DNA of 16,484 nucleotides, from contig JALLON010000031.1 in NCBI GenBank assembly GCA_027717925.1, forward strand, positions 1 to 16,484. The letters are read 5' to 3'. The notes under the pieces were generated by a model, which did not search any database, was not told the DNA's origin, and saw only the letters and a program-made list of their open reading frames with translations. This stretch comes from Acidobacteria bacterium AH-259-G07. GTDB lineage: Bacteria; Acidobacteriota; UBA6911; RPQK01; JADFOI01. The translations under genes and the position numbers were made by a program. Shown one piece after another: positions 1 through 7,162 of the stretch. Position 1 is the stretch's first letter. The number at the start of each line of letters is the position of its first letter.

Positions 1-832
1 GCTCGCGGAAGCCCGGCGCCGGATCAGAAGAACCCGCACAGTGGGGGTCAGAGCGTGAAAATCCAATTCTTGGCAAAAAATTGGATTTCCAACGCTCTGA
101 CCCCCTCTTTTGCCCAATCACACTCAGAATAATTTCTTCCACCTTCAACCAGACATCCGGATCAAAATCCATCTTGGTGTGAGCCGTGCGAAAAATCCTC
201 TTAAACCACGAAACCTGGGAAAGATCAATGTCCTTATTCCGGTAGTCGAACTCAAAATTCCCTATGATTTGAGTTTTCTGGGGATCTTCTGAACGGATTT
301 GTGACTCACCTCGAATGATCAGTCCATTCCTTTGAAAAAGGTTCGCCGCAAGTGAGACGTTTGAGGGAACTACCTCATCGCCGATTCCCACGCTGTCGAT
401 TTGGATCGTTAATACAACGGGAACATCCCTCTTCTGCAACTGCCTGGCCAACTTAATGACTGCGGCTCCTCCAAAGCTCTGACCATACAAGATCAAACGT
501 GCTGTCGATCGTTCTTCCTCATCCAGCTTGTCATCCTGATTCCGATCAAAAGCGTTAAGGATCAGTTCAATGGCCAGTTGCCGTTTCTTGTTCTCCACGG
601 TTTCCACATGAACTCCTGGAAGATTCATGGACCGGAGCTTCAATGCGAGTTTTCGAACACCACGCTTTTCGTTGTCCCAGGGCTCACGTCCTCCCATAAA
701 ACCAAGAATCAGAAAGTTCTTCTGTGGCAATGGCGTCTTGGTGATAAAGTGATAGTAGCGCTGTCCGTGAAAGAAGAGACAGCCCATCTGAATGCCTAGA
801 AGCATGACGACCGCTTTCGGAACTACACACAT
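1..832 (-). CDS. Alpha/beta hydrolase with EF-hand-like loop, 3' end beyond window
   Basis: I translated this minus-strand frame by hand; it stays open from an ATG at 832 to the window edge, so its stop lies outside. The N-terminus (MCVVPKAVVMLLGIQMGC) is hydrophobic and could be a signal or lipoprotein leader, with a possible lipobox Cys near residue 18. A nucleophile elbow YGQSFGG puts the catalytic Ser at about residue 119; Asp146 and His218 (AHTKMDF) are plausible triad partners. Just before the elbow, residues 96-107 (DRNQDDKLDEEE) match an EF-hand calcium-loop pattern. The core fold seems to end near residue 240; later codons run through the hairpin repeat at 43-105 and look unnatural. 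No Shine-Dalgarno precedes 832; an AGAGG at 856-860 serves an out-of-frame ATG at 849-851, so a start-region frameshift is possible. I recall similar proteins from Acidobacteria, unverified. Substrate unknown. Confidence 0.72.
   Translation of the reverse strand, partial: MCVVPKAVVMLLGIQMGCLFFHGQRYYHFITKTPLPQKNFLILGFMGGREPWDNEKRGVRKLALKLRSMNLPGVHVETVENKKRQLAIELILNAFDRNQDDKLDEEERSTARLILYGQSFGGAAVIKLARQLQKRDVPVVLTIQIDSVGIGDEVVPSNVSLAANLFQRNGLIIRGESQIRSEDPQKTQIIGNFEFDYRNKDIDLSQVSWFKRIFRTAHTKMDFDPDVWLKVEEIILSVIGQKRGSERWKSNFLPRIGFSRSDPHCAGSSDPAPGFRE
43..105. repeat. REP-like imperfect palindrome beginning GGGGGTCAGAGCGT
   Basis: Bases 43-68 and 79-105 are inverted repeats of about 26 bp with a 1-nt bulge and one mismatch, around a 10-nt loop. 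The outer 14 bp (43-56 with 92-105) are perfect. GGGGTCAGAG-type ends are, from memory, common in REP-like palindromes mobilised in trans by RAYT (Y1) transposases; no transposase is in this window. The element lies inside the reading frame of the hydrolase, downstream of its last recognisable fold element. Confidence 0.75.
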
Positions 833-927
833 AATCAGTTAAAGTTCTCATTTTACCTCTCATCCACGAGAGATGGTGCATCGGGACCTAAAAGCAGGTA
901 AGATCATGCTCATCAAATCGGCTGTGA

Positions 928-987
928 AGTTGTTAAACCAACGGAGCAAAGTGCTGTTTTACACATGTTAACAGATCAGTTGTTAAA
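928..987. promoter_or_regulatory. AGTTGTTAAA direct repeats with TGTTAACA palindrome upstream of ppdK
   Basis: The 10-mer AGTTGTTAAA occurs at 928-937 and 978-987, 50 bp apart, and the 8-bp palindrome TGTTAACA lies between them at 966-973. They occupy the divergent intergenic region between the hydrolase and ppdK, close to the ppdK ribosome binding site. This could be an operator for a helix-turn-helix regulator; no convincing sigma-70 promoter was placed. Inference only. Confidence 0.3.
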
Positions 988-997
988 TTAAAACGTC

Positions 998-1003
998 AGG
1001 AGG
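998..1003 (+). promoter_or_regulatory. Ribosome binding site of ppdK
   Basis: A perfect AGGAGG lies 8 nt before the ATG at 1012. It fixes the start of the dikinase and shows that its unusual N-terminal extension is really translated. Confidence 0.85.
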
Positions 1004-1011
1004 CAAGTCTA

Positions 1012-3819
1012 ATGAAACACGCGACGAGAACGGCGCCACAGAAAACGGCGTCGGTGCCCGAGGAAGTGAAAACAAAGGACGATCACGCTGAGAAGGGGGA
1101 TACTGCCAAATATGTTTACCTATTCGGTGAAGTTGAACAAGTCGAGGAGAAAGTTGGTAGGGACTGGCAGCAAGTACGTGCCTTGCTGGGTGGCAAGGGC
1201 GCTAATCTGGCGGATATGACCCGCATTGGCGTGCCGGTTCCACCCGGCTTTACCGTGACCACTGAGGCATGCATCGCCTATTTGTCCACGGGCGGGAAAT
1301 TCGCCGAGGATGTGTGGGAGCAAGAATTGGCGGCTGTCGCTGCCATTGAAGAAGCCACCGAAAAAAAGTTGGGCAACCCTGACAATCCCCTTCTGGTCTC
1401 CTGCCGCTCGGGGGCCAAATTCTCCATGCCTGGCATGATGGACACCATACTGAATATTGGCTTGAACGGTGAAGTGGCTGAAAAGTGGGTGGAGCGGGGG
1501 ACGGATCCGAGATTTGTCTATGACTCCTATCGCAGGTTGGTTCAGATGTTTGGCAGTGTAGTGCTGGCAGTGCCCGATGAGGAGTTTGAAGCCGTCATCA
1601 CGGGACGTCGCAAGGACGCCGGAGTAAGCAGCGATGCTGAACTTTCCGCGGCCGATTGGATGGCGGTCACCGCAAAGTTCAAGGAGATCGTCAAGACCCA
1701 TAGCGGTAGTGAGTTTCCCACCGATCCTTATCAACAACTGAAGCAGGCTACCGAGGCCGTCTTTAAGTCCTGGAATGGGAAACGAGCCATCGATTATCGC
1801 AACGCGGCCGGCATTCCACATGACCTGGGCACGGCTGTCACCATCCAAACGATGGTCTTCGGTAACAGGGGTAATGATTGCGCCACAGGTGTGGCTATGT
1901 CTCGAAACGCTTCAAGCGGAGAGGCGGAGTTGGAAGGCGATTTTCTCATCAACGCTCAGGGCGAAGATGTTGTGGCCGGGATTCGACACACTCAGCCTCT
2001 CGGTGATCTGAAAAAGCGAATGCCCCAGTTGTATGACGAATTTCAAGAGATCGCGGTGAAGCTGGAGAAGCATTACCGCAACATGCAAGACATGGAATTT
2101 ACCATTGAGAAGAGCAAGTTGTGGCTTCTCCAGACACGGGACGGCAAACGCACTGCCCAGGCCGAGGTGCGCATTGCCGTAGACATGGTAGAAGAGGGAC
2201 TGATCAGCAAGGAAGAAGCTGTGAGGCGCGTCCAGCCGGCCCAGGTGGACTTCTTCTTGCACCCACAACTGGAGGCGAAGGCGCGTGCAGAGGCCCAGCT
2301 TATGGCTCGAGGTCTGAACGTCTCGCCTGGAGCGGCTGTGGGCATCGTCGCTTTTGACGCTGACATCGCAGAACGATGGGCCAAACAGGACGGCAGAGAT
2401 GTCATTATGGTCCGGCCTGAAACCAGGCCGGATGATGTGCATGGTATGCTGGCTTCCCAAGGCATTCTCACCAGCCGAGGTGGCCGGACCAGCCACGCCG
2501 CGCTTGTCGCTCGCCAATTTGGCAAACCGGCTGTCGTCGGTGTCGGCGAGCTAGACATCAATCTAGACGCTCGCCAAATGAGCATCGGCGAACAATTGCT
2601 CATCAACGAAGGAGATTGGATCTCGCTGGACGGAACTGCCGGAGAGGTCTTTCTGGGCAAATTGCCTACTGAGGTGCCCGATGTCAGTAATCCGTACCTC
2701 CTCAAAATTTTGAGTTGGGCCGACGAAATCCGAACCCTTGAGGTGTGGGCCAATGCCGACTACCCCAATGACGCCAGACGCGCCCGTGAATATGGGGCCC
2801 AGGGCATCGGCCTGTGCCGTACCGAGCACATGTTCTTTGAGTCCGAGCGATTACCCGTTGTGCGACGGATGATTATGGCCAAGACCCCCGCCGAGCGAAA
2901 GGAAGCCATCGAAAAACTGCTGCCGCTGCAACGAAAGGACTTTGAAGGGTTGTTTCGGGCCATGGAAGGTCATCCTGTGATCATCCGGCTGATCGACCCG
3001 CCGCTGCACGAATTCCTGCCCTCCTACGACCAGTTGATTCAAGAATTGGCGGATCTTAAAGTGCGGCTTCAGCATTTTGATACCCTCATTGAAATTGACA
3101 ACGCTCTGGCCGAAATTCAGGTGAAAAGCCACTACCTGGAAAGGGTACAAGCGCTGCGGGAAATGAACCCCATGCTGGGCACGCGGGGCGTCCGCCTGGG
3201 AATTCTTATTCCGGACCTGACAACGATGCAGGTTCGGGCCATCTTTGAGGCTGCCTGCAAGTGTGCCAAAGAAGGCGTCGATGCCCAGCCGGAAGTTATG
3301 ATTCCGCTGACCTGCCACGCGAATGAACTGAAAGTGCAGCAAACCGAGCTAGAAAAAGCGGCCAGAGAAGTCATGCAAGAACAGGGCATCCACATCAAGT
3401 ACAAGTTCGGCACCATGATTGAGATCCCTCGGGCGGCCCTCACGGCTGACGAACTAGCGGAGTTTGCTGAGTTCTTTTCCTTTGGCACGAACGACTTGAC
3501 TCAGACCGTCTTTGGCATCTCTCGTGACGACGCCGAGGCTGGTTTCCTGGTTCATTACATCCAGAAAAAGATTCTTCCAGAGAACCCGTTTGCCAGCCTC
3601 GATAGCGGCGGGGTGGGAAAGCTTATGAAGATGGCGGTGAAGCTTGGGCGCGAAACTCGTCCCAATCTAGAGGTCGGTATTTGTGGCGAGCATGGAGGGG
3701 ATCCCCAAAGCATCCTCCTATGCCACCAGCTTGGCCTGAATTACGTCTCCTGCTCACCTTTTCGGGTCCCTGTTGCCCGCCTGGCCGCCGCGCATGCCGC
3801 TTTGCAGGAGAAAGCATGA
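1012..3819 (+). CDS. ppdK: Pyruvate, phosphate dikinase
   Basis: Cytosolic enzyme interconverting pyruvate + ATP + Pi and PEP + AMP + PPi. At 935 residues it is longer than the usual roughly 880, because of a charged extension of about 32 residues before KYVYLFGE and an insert (about residues 40-52) before LLGGKGANLADM. Domains in order: N-terminal ATP-grasp nucleotide-binding domain (GGKGANL, VFGNRGNDCATGVAMSRN, LINAQGEDVVAGIR); phosphohistidine domain with catalytic His495 in GGRTSHAALVAR, the neighbouring Thr used for regulation in plants being present; C-terminal PEP/pyruvate TIM barrel with GLCRTEHMFF, GTRGVRLG, FGTNDLTQTVFG and catalytic Cys891 in GICGEHGGDP. All key residues are intact. 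It is convergent with the patatin-like gene, with only 22 bp between stop codons and no obvious terminator. Likely role is reversible glycolysis/gluconeogenesis or PPi-linked energy metabolism. Confidence 0.97.
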   Translation: MKHATRTAPQKTASVPEEVKTKDDHAEKGDTAKYVYLFGEVEQVEEKVGRDWQQVRALLGGKGANLADMTRIGVPVPPGFTVTTEACIAYLSTGGKFAEDVWEQELAAVAAIEEATEKKLGNPDNPLLVSCRSGAKFSMPGMMDTILNIGLNGEVAEKWVERGTDPRFVYDSYRRLVQMFGSVVLAVPDEEFEAVITGRRKDAGVSSDAELSAADWMAVTAKFKEIVKTHSGSEFPTDPYQQLKQATEAVFKSWNGKRAIDYRNAAGIPHDLGTAVTIQTMVFGNRGNDCATGVAMSRNASSGEAELEGDFLINAQGEDVVAGIRHTQPLGDLKKRMPQLYDEFQEIAVKLEKHYRNMQDMEFTIEKSKLWLLQTRDGKRTAQAEVRIAVDMVEEGLISKEEAVRRVQPAQVDFFLHPQLEAKARAEAQLMARGLNVSPGAAVGIVAFDADIAERWAKQDGRDVIMVRPETRPDDVHGMLASQGILTSRGGRTSHAALVARQFGKPAVVGVGELDINLDARQMSIGEQLLINEGDWISLDGTAGEVFLGKLPTEVPDVSNPYLLKILSWADEIRTLEVWANADYPNDARRAREYGAQGIGLCRTEHMFFESERLPVVRRMIMAKTPAERKEAIEKLLPLQRKDFEGLFRAMEGHPVIIRLIDPPLHEFLPSYDQLIQELADLKVRLQHFDTLIEIDNALAEIQVKSHYLERVQALREMNPMLGTRGVRLGILIPDLTTMQVRAIFEAACKCAKEGVDAQPEVMIPLTCHANELKVQQTELEKAAREVMQEQGIHIKYKFGTMIEIPRAALTADELAEFAEFFSFGTNDLTQTVFGISRDDAEAGFLVHYIQKKILPENPFASLDSGGVGKLMKMAVKLGRETRPNLEVGICGEHGGDPQSILLCHQLGLNYVSCSPFRVPVARLAAAHAALQEKA

Positions 3820-3841
3820 CGGGGTGCAGCAAAACCGCCTC

Positions 3842-4696
3842 TCACAATTTTCCCCTGAAAATGGGAAGGCTTCGAAACATTGACAATCGCTTGTGTCCCC
3901 AGCGGCTCCATAGGGAAGGATTCAGTGCCTGCTTCAACTCCCTTGATTTTCCTCGCGCTGCCTCCTCACCGGCCTGTATGAGCTCGGAAACGGCGTCTAA
4001 ATCGCTCCAGGAATACCCCTCCACTTGAGGCCGAATGACCACATCCGCCTCCTGAGAGGTGCTGTGCTGGGCCATCGAGCTCATAATGCAAAAAGACCGC
4101 ATCAGGATCTGATAGACGTTGTTCAGCTTTAGTTCCTTTGAAACCTCAAGTCCGATGGCGGAGGCAATCACCACATCCGCACCCATCTCCCGGACCTGAC
4201 TAACAGGCAGGTTACAGGTGAGATAGCCGTCCGCCAAGAGGTAACTGTTTAGCTCGACGGGAACATACAGGGCCGGAATGGCGCAACTGGCCCGAATAGC
4301 GGTGAGAAGATCTCCCTGGTCCAGGACAATGGCCTTACCCTGGTAAAGATCGGTGGCCACAATACGCAGGGGGATCTTTAGCTCCTCAAAGGTACGCACG
4401 GGAAAATGCTCTGCCAGAAACTTCTCCATCCGCTCGTTGGAACTAAAACCCTTGACACTGAAGCTCCAGCCCCCCAGTTTGCTCCAGCTTGCTTGTGTGG
4501 CGATTTCACAAAGCTGCTCAAGCGGCAGCCCGGCAGCATACCCTGCAGCCACAACGCTGCCCATGCTAACTCCCGCCAAGGCGTGTACTGGAATGCCTTC
4601 TTCCTCAAGCACCTTAAGGACGCCTAAATGAGCAATACCGCGAGCCGCTCCTCCCCCCAACGCTACTCCCACCCTAAGATTTTTTCCAACCTTCAT
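3842..4696 (-). CDS. Patatin-like phospholipase (RssA/YchK type)
   Basis: Predicted serine acyl hydrolase of the patatin family, 284 residues from the ATG at 4696. Visible motifs are the oxyanion-hole glycine loop GGGAARG, the nucleophile elbow GVSMG (Ser44) and the dyad Asp156. The dyad motif reads ADGY instead of the usual DGG or DGA. The C-terminal part, with DVVIRPQVEGYSW and a helix rich in Ala/Glu, is typical of bacterial RssA-like members. I chose the ATG at 4696 because AGGAAG lies 4 nt upstream (4701-4706); a TTG at 4711 would add five residues with poorer initiation signals. There is no signal peptide, so it is probably cytosolic or peripheral on the inner membrane. It is co-oriented with the CPBP protease gene 220 bp upstream. 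Lipid substrate unknown. Confidence 0.92.
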   Translation of the reverse strand: MKVGKNLRVGVALGGGAARGIAHLGVLKVLEEEGIPVHALAGVSMGSVVAAGYAAGLPLEQLCEIATQASWSKLGGWSFSVKGFSSNERMEKFLAEHFPVRTFEELKIPLRIVATDLYQGKAIVLDQGDLLTAIRASCAIPALYVPVELNSYLLADGYLTCNLPVSQVREMGADVVIASAIGLEVSKELKLNNVYQILMRSFCIMSSMAQHSTSQEADVVIRPQVEGYSWSDLDAVSELIQAGEEAARGKSRELKQALNPSLWSRWGHKRLSMFRSLPIFRGKL

Positions 4697-4916
4697 AGTT
4701 CTTCCTGACAACTGCCTTTGCCAGTCCAGCTTACTCCTCAGTGTGATCCGGCGGCTGACAAAATTTGTTCAGCCTCTACTTTTAAGATGCAACAAGCGTG
4801 CCAATGTTTCTTTCATGAGTTCTATGTCAAACTACAAGCATCTGAGATACTGGCAGGCTGTTTTCAAAGGAGTTGCCCCGGGCCCTCACAATCATGGTCC
4901 TCAAGCCCAGTCCGCA
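4697..4916 (-). promoter_or_regulatory. Intergenic region upstream of the patatin-like gene, possible promoter
   Basis: This gap of 220 bp separates the CPBP stop from the patatin start. A perfect -35 hexamer TTGACA reads on the minus strand at 4830-4825, but the expected -10 position holds only a poor match, so a promoter is possible and not established. No repeat or terminator-like hairpin was recognised here. Confidence 0.2.
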
Positions 4917-5978
4917 TTAAAAGAACAAGGCCCACCAGGTGTTTACCAGGGTGTGGACCAGGGCTGAGGCCGTGACTTTTCCAGTTTTTAGATAGGCCAG
5001 GCCATAAAACCATCCTGCGATGGTTGACAAGAGAACGTAAACCCAAGGTAGTTGCATCAGACCGTAGCCTGGAATAGTAAAGGTCACAAAAGGAGGATTT
5101 GAGTTGTTGGCGTGTGCCATGCCAAAAATCACTGCCGAGAGGACCAGCATAGCTTGTGGATAGGCCCTCCAACTGTGCCGAAGAAGGTTTAGAATGATCC
5201 CACGAAACAAGATCTCTTCGGGCAAGGCGGTGAAAAAGAATATGCCAACTACGGCGGCTGGCCACAGCCAAACAGGCATGACCTCAGAAGAAGACTCCAC
5301 AAATTGGAGCGAAATTCCCAAGGGAACGGCAAAGAAAGCGACGAACAAGGAAAAACAGATGCCCGTCCATTTCCAGTCTGCACGATTCAGTGCGAAGGTG
5401 TAACCCATCCCCTCTAAGCCATGCACCACCACGAATGCGTAAAGTGCCGAGATTATCCCGAGGAGCAGTACCAGAGGAATCCCGTTGCGTGGTGGAATGG
5501 CCACTGCAGGCAACCACTCGAACTCGATGGGCCACCAAAGGCTCAGCACGGCAGCTGCAGCTAGAGGAGAGAGTCTGACGCGAGCACCTCGGGACAAGTG
5601 ACGATCCAAACTCAGGAGCAAAACCGGTACCATGAGGTAGATGAGGACAAAAACTGCGTCATCGATTGTTAGTCGCGCGACTGATTTAGCGTATGCGGCA
5701 AAGATCCCCCAGAGAACAAGTGGAGGAACACTCCTGGGCCAAATCGATCCCCCGCAGGCTCGTTCGATTAGCTGAAGAGCCGGCGGATCGGCGAAGGCAA
5801 GGTAGGCGCACATGAGGGCGGCAAAGACCAGGATAGCCATCCCCTTTTGCTGAAAAGAAAGCTCTGTGGCAGCAACTCGGTAGGAGAAACCTAGCCAGAG
5901 CAGTAAGAAGAACCCAAAATTGATTCGCCGAACGATCTTTATCTCCGCGGGGGCTCTGAGGGGTGTGGACCTACACAC
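4917..5978 (-). CDS. CPBP-family intramembrane glutamic endopeptidase
   Basis: A 353-residue, strongly hydrophobic protein with roughly eight membrane segments. The C-terminal half carries the full CPBP/Rce1 (ABC2_membrane ABI) signature: EEILFRGIILNLLR (EExxxR), FGMAHANN (FxxxH) and HTLVNTWW (HxxxN), the residues expected to line the intramembrane active site. Family members cleave membrane-associated peptides or prenylated proteins, or act in bacteriocin self-immunity; the substrate here is unknown. The only initiator in frame after the upstream TGA, and before the first membrane helix, is GTG at 5978, which lies inside a perfect 13-bp inverted repeat (5955-5986). That makes initiation unusual, and the true 5' end might have been altered by a repeat insertion. 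Upstream lies the relic terminal repeat at 6007-6037. Confidence 0.9.
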   Translation of the reverse strand: MCRSTPLRAPAEIKIVRRINFGFFLLLWLGFSYRVAATELSFQQKGMAILVFAALMCAYLAFADPPALQLIERACGGSIWPRSVPPLVLWGIFAAYAKSVARLTIDDAVFVLIYLMVPVLLLSLDRHLSRGARVRLSPLAAAAVLSLWWPIEFEWLPAVAIPPRNGIPLVLLLGIISALYAFVVVHGLEGMGYTFALNRADWKWTGICFSLFVAFFAVPLGISLQFVESSSEVMPVWLWPAAVVGIFFFTALPEEILFRGIILNLLRHSWRAYPQAMLVLSAVIFGMAHANNSNPPFVTFTIPGYGLMQLPWVYVLLSTIAGWFYGLAYLKTGKVTASALVHTLVNTWWALFF

Positions 5979-5986
5979 CCCTCAGA
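5955..5986. repeat. Perfect 13-bp inverted repeat over the CPBP start codon
   Basis: TCTGAGGGGTGTG at 5955-5967 is exactly complementary to 5974-5986, with a 6-nt loop GACCTA. The GTG start of the CPBP gene (5978) and its only SD-like bases (GAGG, minus strand) are within the right arm. In mRNA the stem would hide the start. Alternatively it is debris of a mobile element, because the relic terminal repeat follows 20 bp away. Confidence 0.7.
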
Positions 5987-6006
5987 CCCACTCGCGCCTC
6001 CTTCAC

Positions 6007-6037
6007 CAAACGTCGCCGCACTTATGAAACGAGGCAC
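6007..6037. repeat. Relic terminal repeat of the 272-bp element at 11526-11797
   Basis: These 31 bases align without gaps to the right terminal repeat at 11767-11797 with five differences, all transitions (T/C or A/G). No matching left end was found within several hundred bases, so this is a solo or truncated end. Confidence 0.75.
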
Positions 6038-6090
6038 TTCGAGCGCTGTTCCAATGATAGTGGATCCCGGCTGGCTCGAACACCACAAAG

Positions 6091-6120
6091 TCAGGAGCCA
6101 GGAGTCAGGAGACAGGAGTC
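6091..6120. repeat. Heptamer array, NCAGGAG x4
   Basis: Four tandem 7-mers TCAGGAG, CCAGGAG, TCAGGAG, ACAGGAG followed by TC. Only the first base varies. Part of the repeat-filled gap between the CPBP gene and the small membrane protein gene. Confidence 0.85.
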
Positions 6121-6125
6121 AATAT

Positions 6126-6165
6126 ATCCGTGAAAATCCGTTCAGATCCGTGTGATCCGTGATCC
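6126..6165. repeat. ATCCGTG word repeat, 9-10 bp period
   Basis: ATCCGTG or ATCCGTT recurs at 6126, 6136, 6146 and 6155, followed by GATCCC. Similar ATCCGTG-type word repeats are, from memory, common in intergenic DNA of several environmental bacterial phyla. It immediately follows the NCAGGAG array. Confidence 0.7.
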
Positions 6166-6213
6166 CAGAATCCACAATTCAGAAGAAAGCGTTCAACCTG
6201 AAACCTGCACGCT

Positions 6214-6465
6214 CTACGGACGCGGCTGAATCACGAAGTGGACAACAATACAGGCACTCACCAGTGCGAAGGGCACCAACCACCGCAGACGCGAAGCCGC
6301 AAGGGTGCTTTTACCACTCGGTGCCGTCCATTGAAGCTCGGCCTTCTGATAGTAGCGACGATAATTGTCTCGTATTCCGAGAATCACTGAATAGGCCACG
6401 GCATAGAAGACGGCAAAGACGATGGTGAAGAAAGCAATCAGACCCAGATAGAATGCCCAGGACAT
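6214..6465 (-). CDS. Small two-helix membrane protein, function unknown
   Basis: An 83-residue protein not recognised as a named family. Residues about 4-29 (YLGLIAFFTIVFAVFYAVAY) and about 63-79 (LVPFALVSACIVVHFVI) form two membrane helices joined by a basic, polar loop (RDNYRRYYQKAELQW), so both termini should face the same side with the loop probably cytoplasmic. There is no clear Shine-Dalgarno, but a TATACT box lies just upstream on the minus strand (about 6478-6484), which would give a very short leader. It sits between repeat arrays, downstream of hpt on the same strand. The amphipathic pattern argues for a real gene. Confidence 0.6.
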   Translation of the reverse strand: MSWAFYLGLIAFFTIVFAVFYAVAYSVILGIRDNYRRYYQKAELQWTAPSGKSTLAASRLRWLVPFALVSACIVVHFVIQPRP

Positions 6466-6492
6466 CAGTGAGAGTATTTTAGTATAAGAGTT

Positions 6493-6597
6493 CTGAGTGT
6501 TGAGTGTATTGAGTCGTCGAAGGTTGGAAGGTTCCAGGTTTCAAGTTCCAGGTTTCAGGTTTCTGAGTTCCGGGTTCTGAAACCTGGAACCTTCAGC
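6493..6597. repeat. Degenerate heptamer array, about 15 units, downstream of hpt
   Basis: A 7-bp register can be followed from CTGAGTG, TTGAGTG through AGGTTGG, AAGGTTC, CAGGTTT, CAAGTTC, CAGGTTT, CAGGTTT, CTGAGTT, CCGGGTT and then, with strand sense reversed, CTGAAAC, CTGGAAC. The last unit overlaps the hpt stop codon. The core is the same family as the array at 11462-11524, in opposite orientation; AAGGTTGGAAG is shared exactly. Confidence 0.8.
6528..6593 (-). terminator. 16-bp hairpin directly after hpt
   Basis: AAGGTTCCAGGTTTCA (6528-6543) is perfectly complementary to 6578-6593, with a 34-nt loop. It lies at the hpt stop codon on the transcribed side, so it could stabilise or end the mRNA. 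It has no U-tract and arises from the heptamer array, so calling it a terminator is only a guess. Confidence 0.35.
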
Positions 6598-7162
6598 CCT
6601 TGGCCGGCTCCAGGTTCATCGTTGCCACAAATGGAAGATCTCTATAGTAGTCGCGATAATCTAGTCCATAGCCAACCAAAAATTCATGGCTGACATGAAA
6701 GCCCACGTACTTGATTGGAATATCGACCAGCCGCAGTTCCGGACGATCAAGCAGAGTACAGATTGCCAGTGACGCCGGATCTCGTTGCAGCAGGACACGA
6801 ACCAAATAATTCAAAGTGAGTCCAGTGTCAACGATGTCTTCGATCAGAAGGACGTGCTTGCAACTAATATCTTCTTGCAAGTCCTGGATGATCTTTACCG
6901 CTCCGGTGCGAGGTCGCCTGCGGTAACGGTTAATGGCGATGAAGTCAGCCGAGAGCGGGAGGGATAATTTCCTCACCAGGTCGCAAGTGAACATGAAGGC
7001 TCCTTTGAGAATGCTCACCACCACCAGTTCCCGGCCGCAGTAGTCGCGACTGATTTTCCGGCCCAGTTCCTCGACACGCTTCAAAATGGTCGCTTCGTCG
7101 AAGATGATCTGCTTGACCGCAAAGAGCCTGTGTTTGCAGCTGAGAGCCGACGGGGATTTCAT
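6593..7162 (-). CDS. hpt: Hypoxanthine phosphoribosyltransferase
   Basis: Purine salvage enzyme transferring ribose-5-phosphate from PRPP to hypoxanthine (probably also guanine); cytosolic. Of 189 residues, about 16 form an N-terminal extension before VKQIIFDEATI, where most homologues begin. Motifs: SILKGAFMF; the PRPP loop IEDIVDTGLTL (residues 107-117, Glu108/Asp109 and Asp112); and the C-terminal FLVGYGLDYRDYYRDLPFVA that binds the base and pyrophosphate. The flexible catalytic loop, usually containing Ser-Tyr-Gly, reads INRYRRRPRTG here. The ATG overlaps the stop of the upstream nuclease-like gene by ATGA (7159-7162), so translation is probably coupled; I accept this start for that reason. 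The 3' end overlaps a heptamer array and hairpin. Confidence 0.95.
   Translation of the reverse strand: MKSPSALSCKHRLFAVKQIIFDEATILKRVEELGRKISRDYCGRELVVVSILKGAFMFTCDLVRKLSLPLSADFIAINRYRRRPRTGAVKIIQDLQEDISCKHVLLIEDIVDTGLTLNYLVRVLLQRDPASLAICTLLDRPELRLVDIPIKYVGFHVSHEFLVGYGLDYRDYYRDLPFVATMNLEPAKG

Noticed and set aside
110..799. Plus-strand frames of 60 and 73 codons
   Set aside because: Both are antisense to the hydrolase, whose motif-bearing frame explains the DNA.
684..881. 65-codon minus-strand frame with an SD-like AGAGG
   Set aside because: It overlaps the hydrolase in another frame and its sequence looks random; the signal is used instead to flag a possible frameshift.
1120..2753. Long minus-strand frames opposite ppdK (up to 242 codons)
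   Set aside because: They are antisense shadows of a gene with all catalytic motifs intact; their translations show no recognisable domain and no ribosome binding site.
3817..3845. Bidirectional terminator between ppdK and the patatin-like gene
   Set aside because: Only 22 bp separate the stops and no GC stem with T-tract could be drawn.
6091..6165. Possible CRISPR array
   Set aside because: The units are 7-10 bp without spacers, so they are simple tandem repeats; no cas genes are present.
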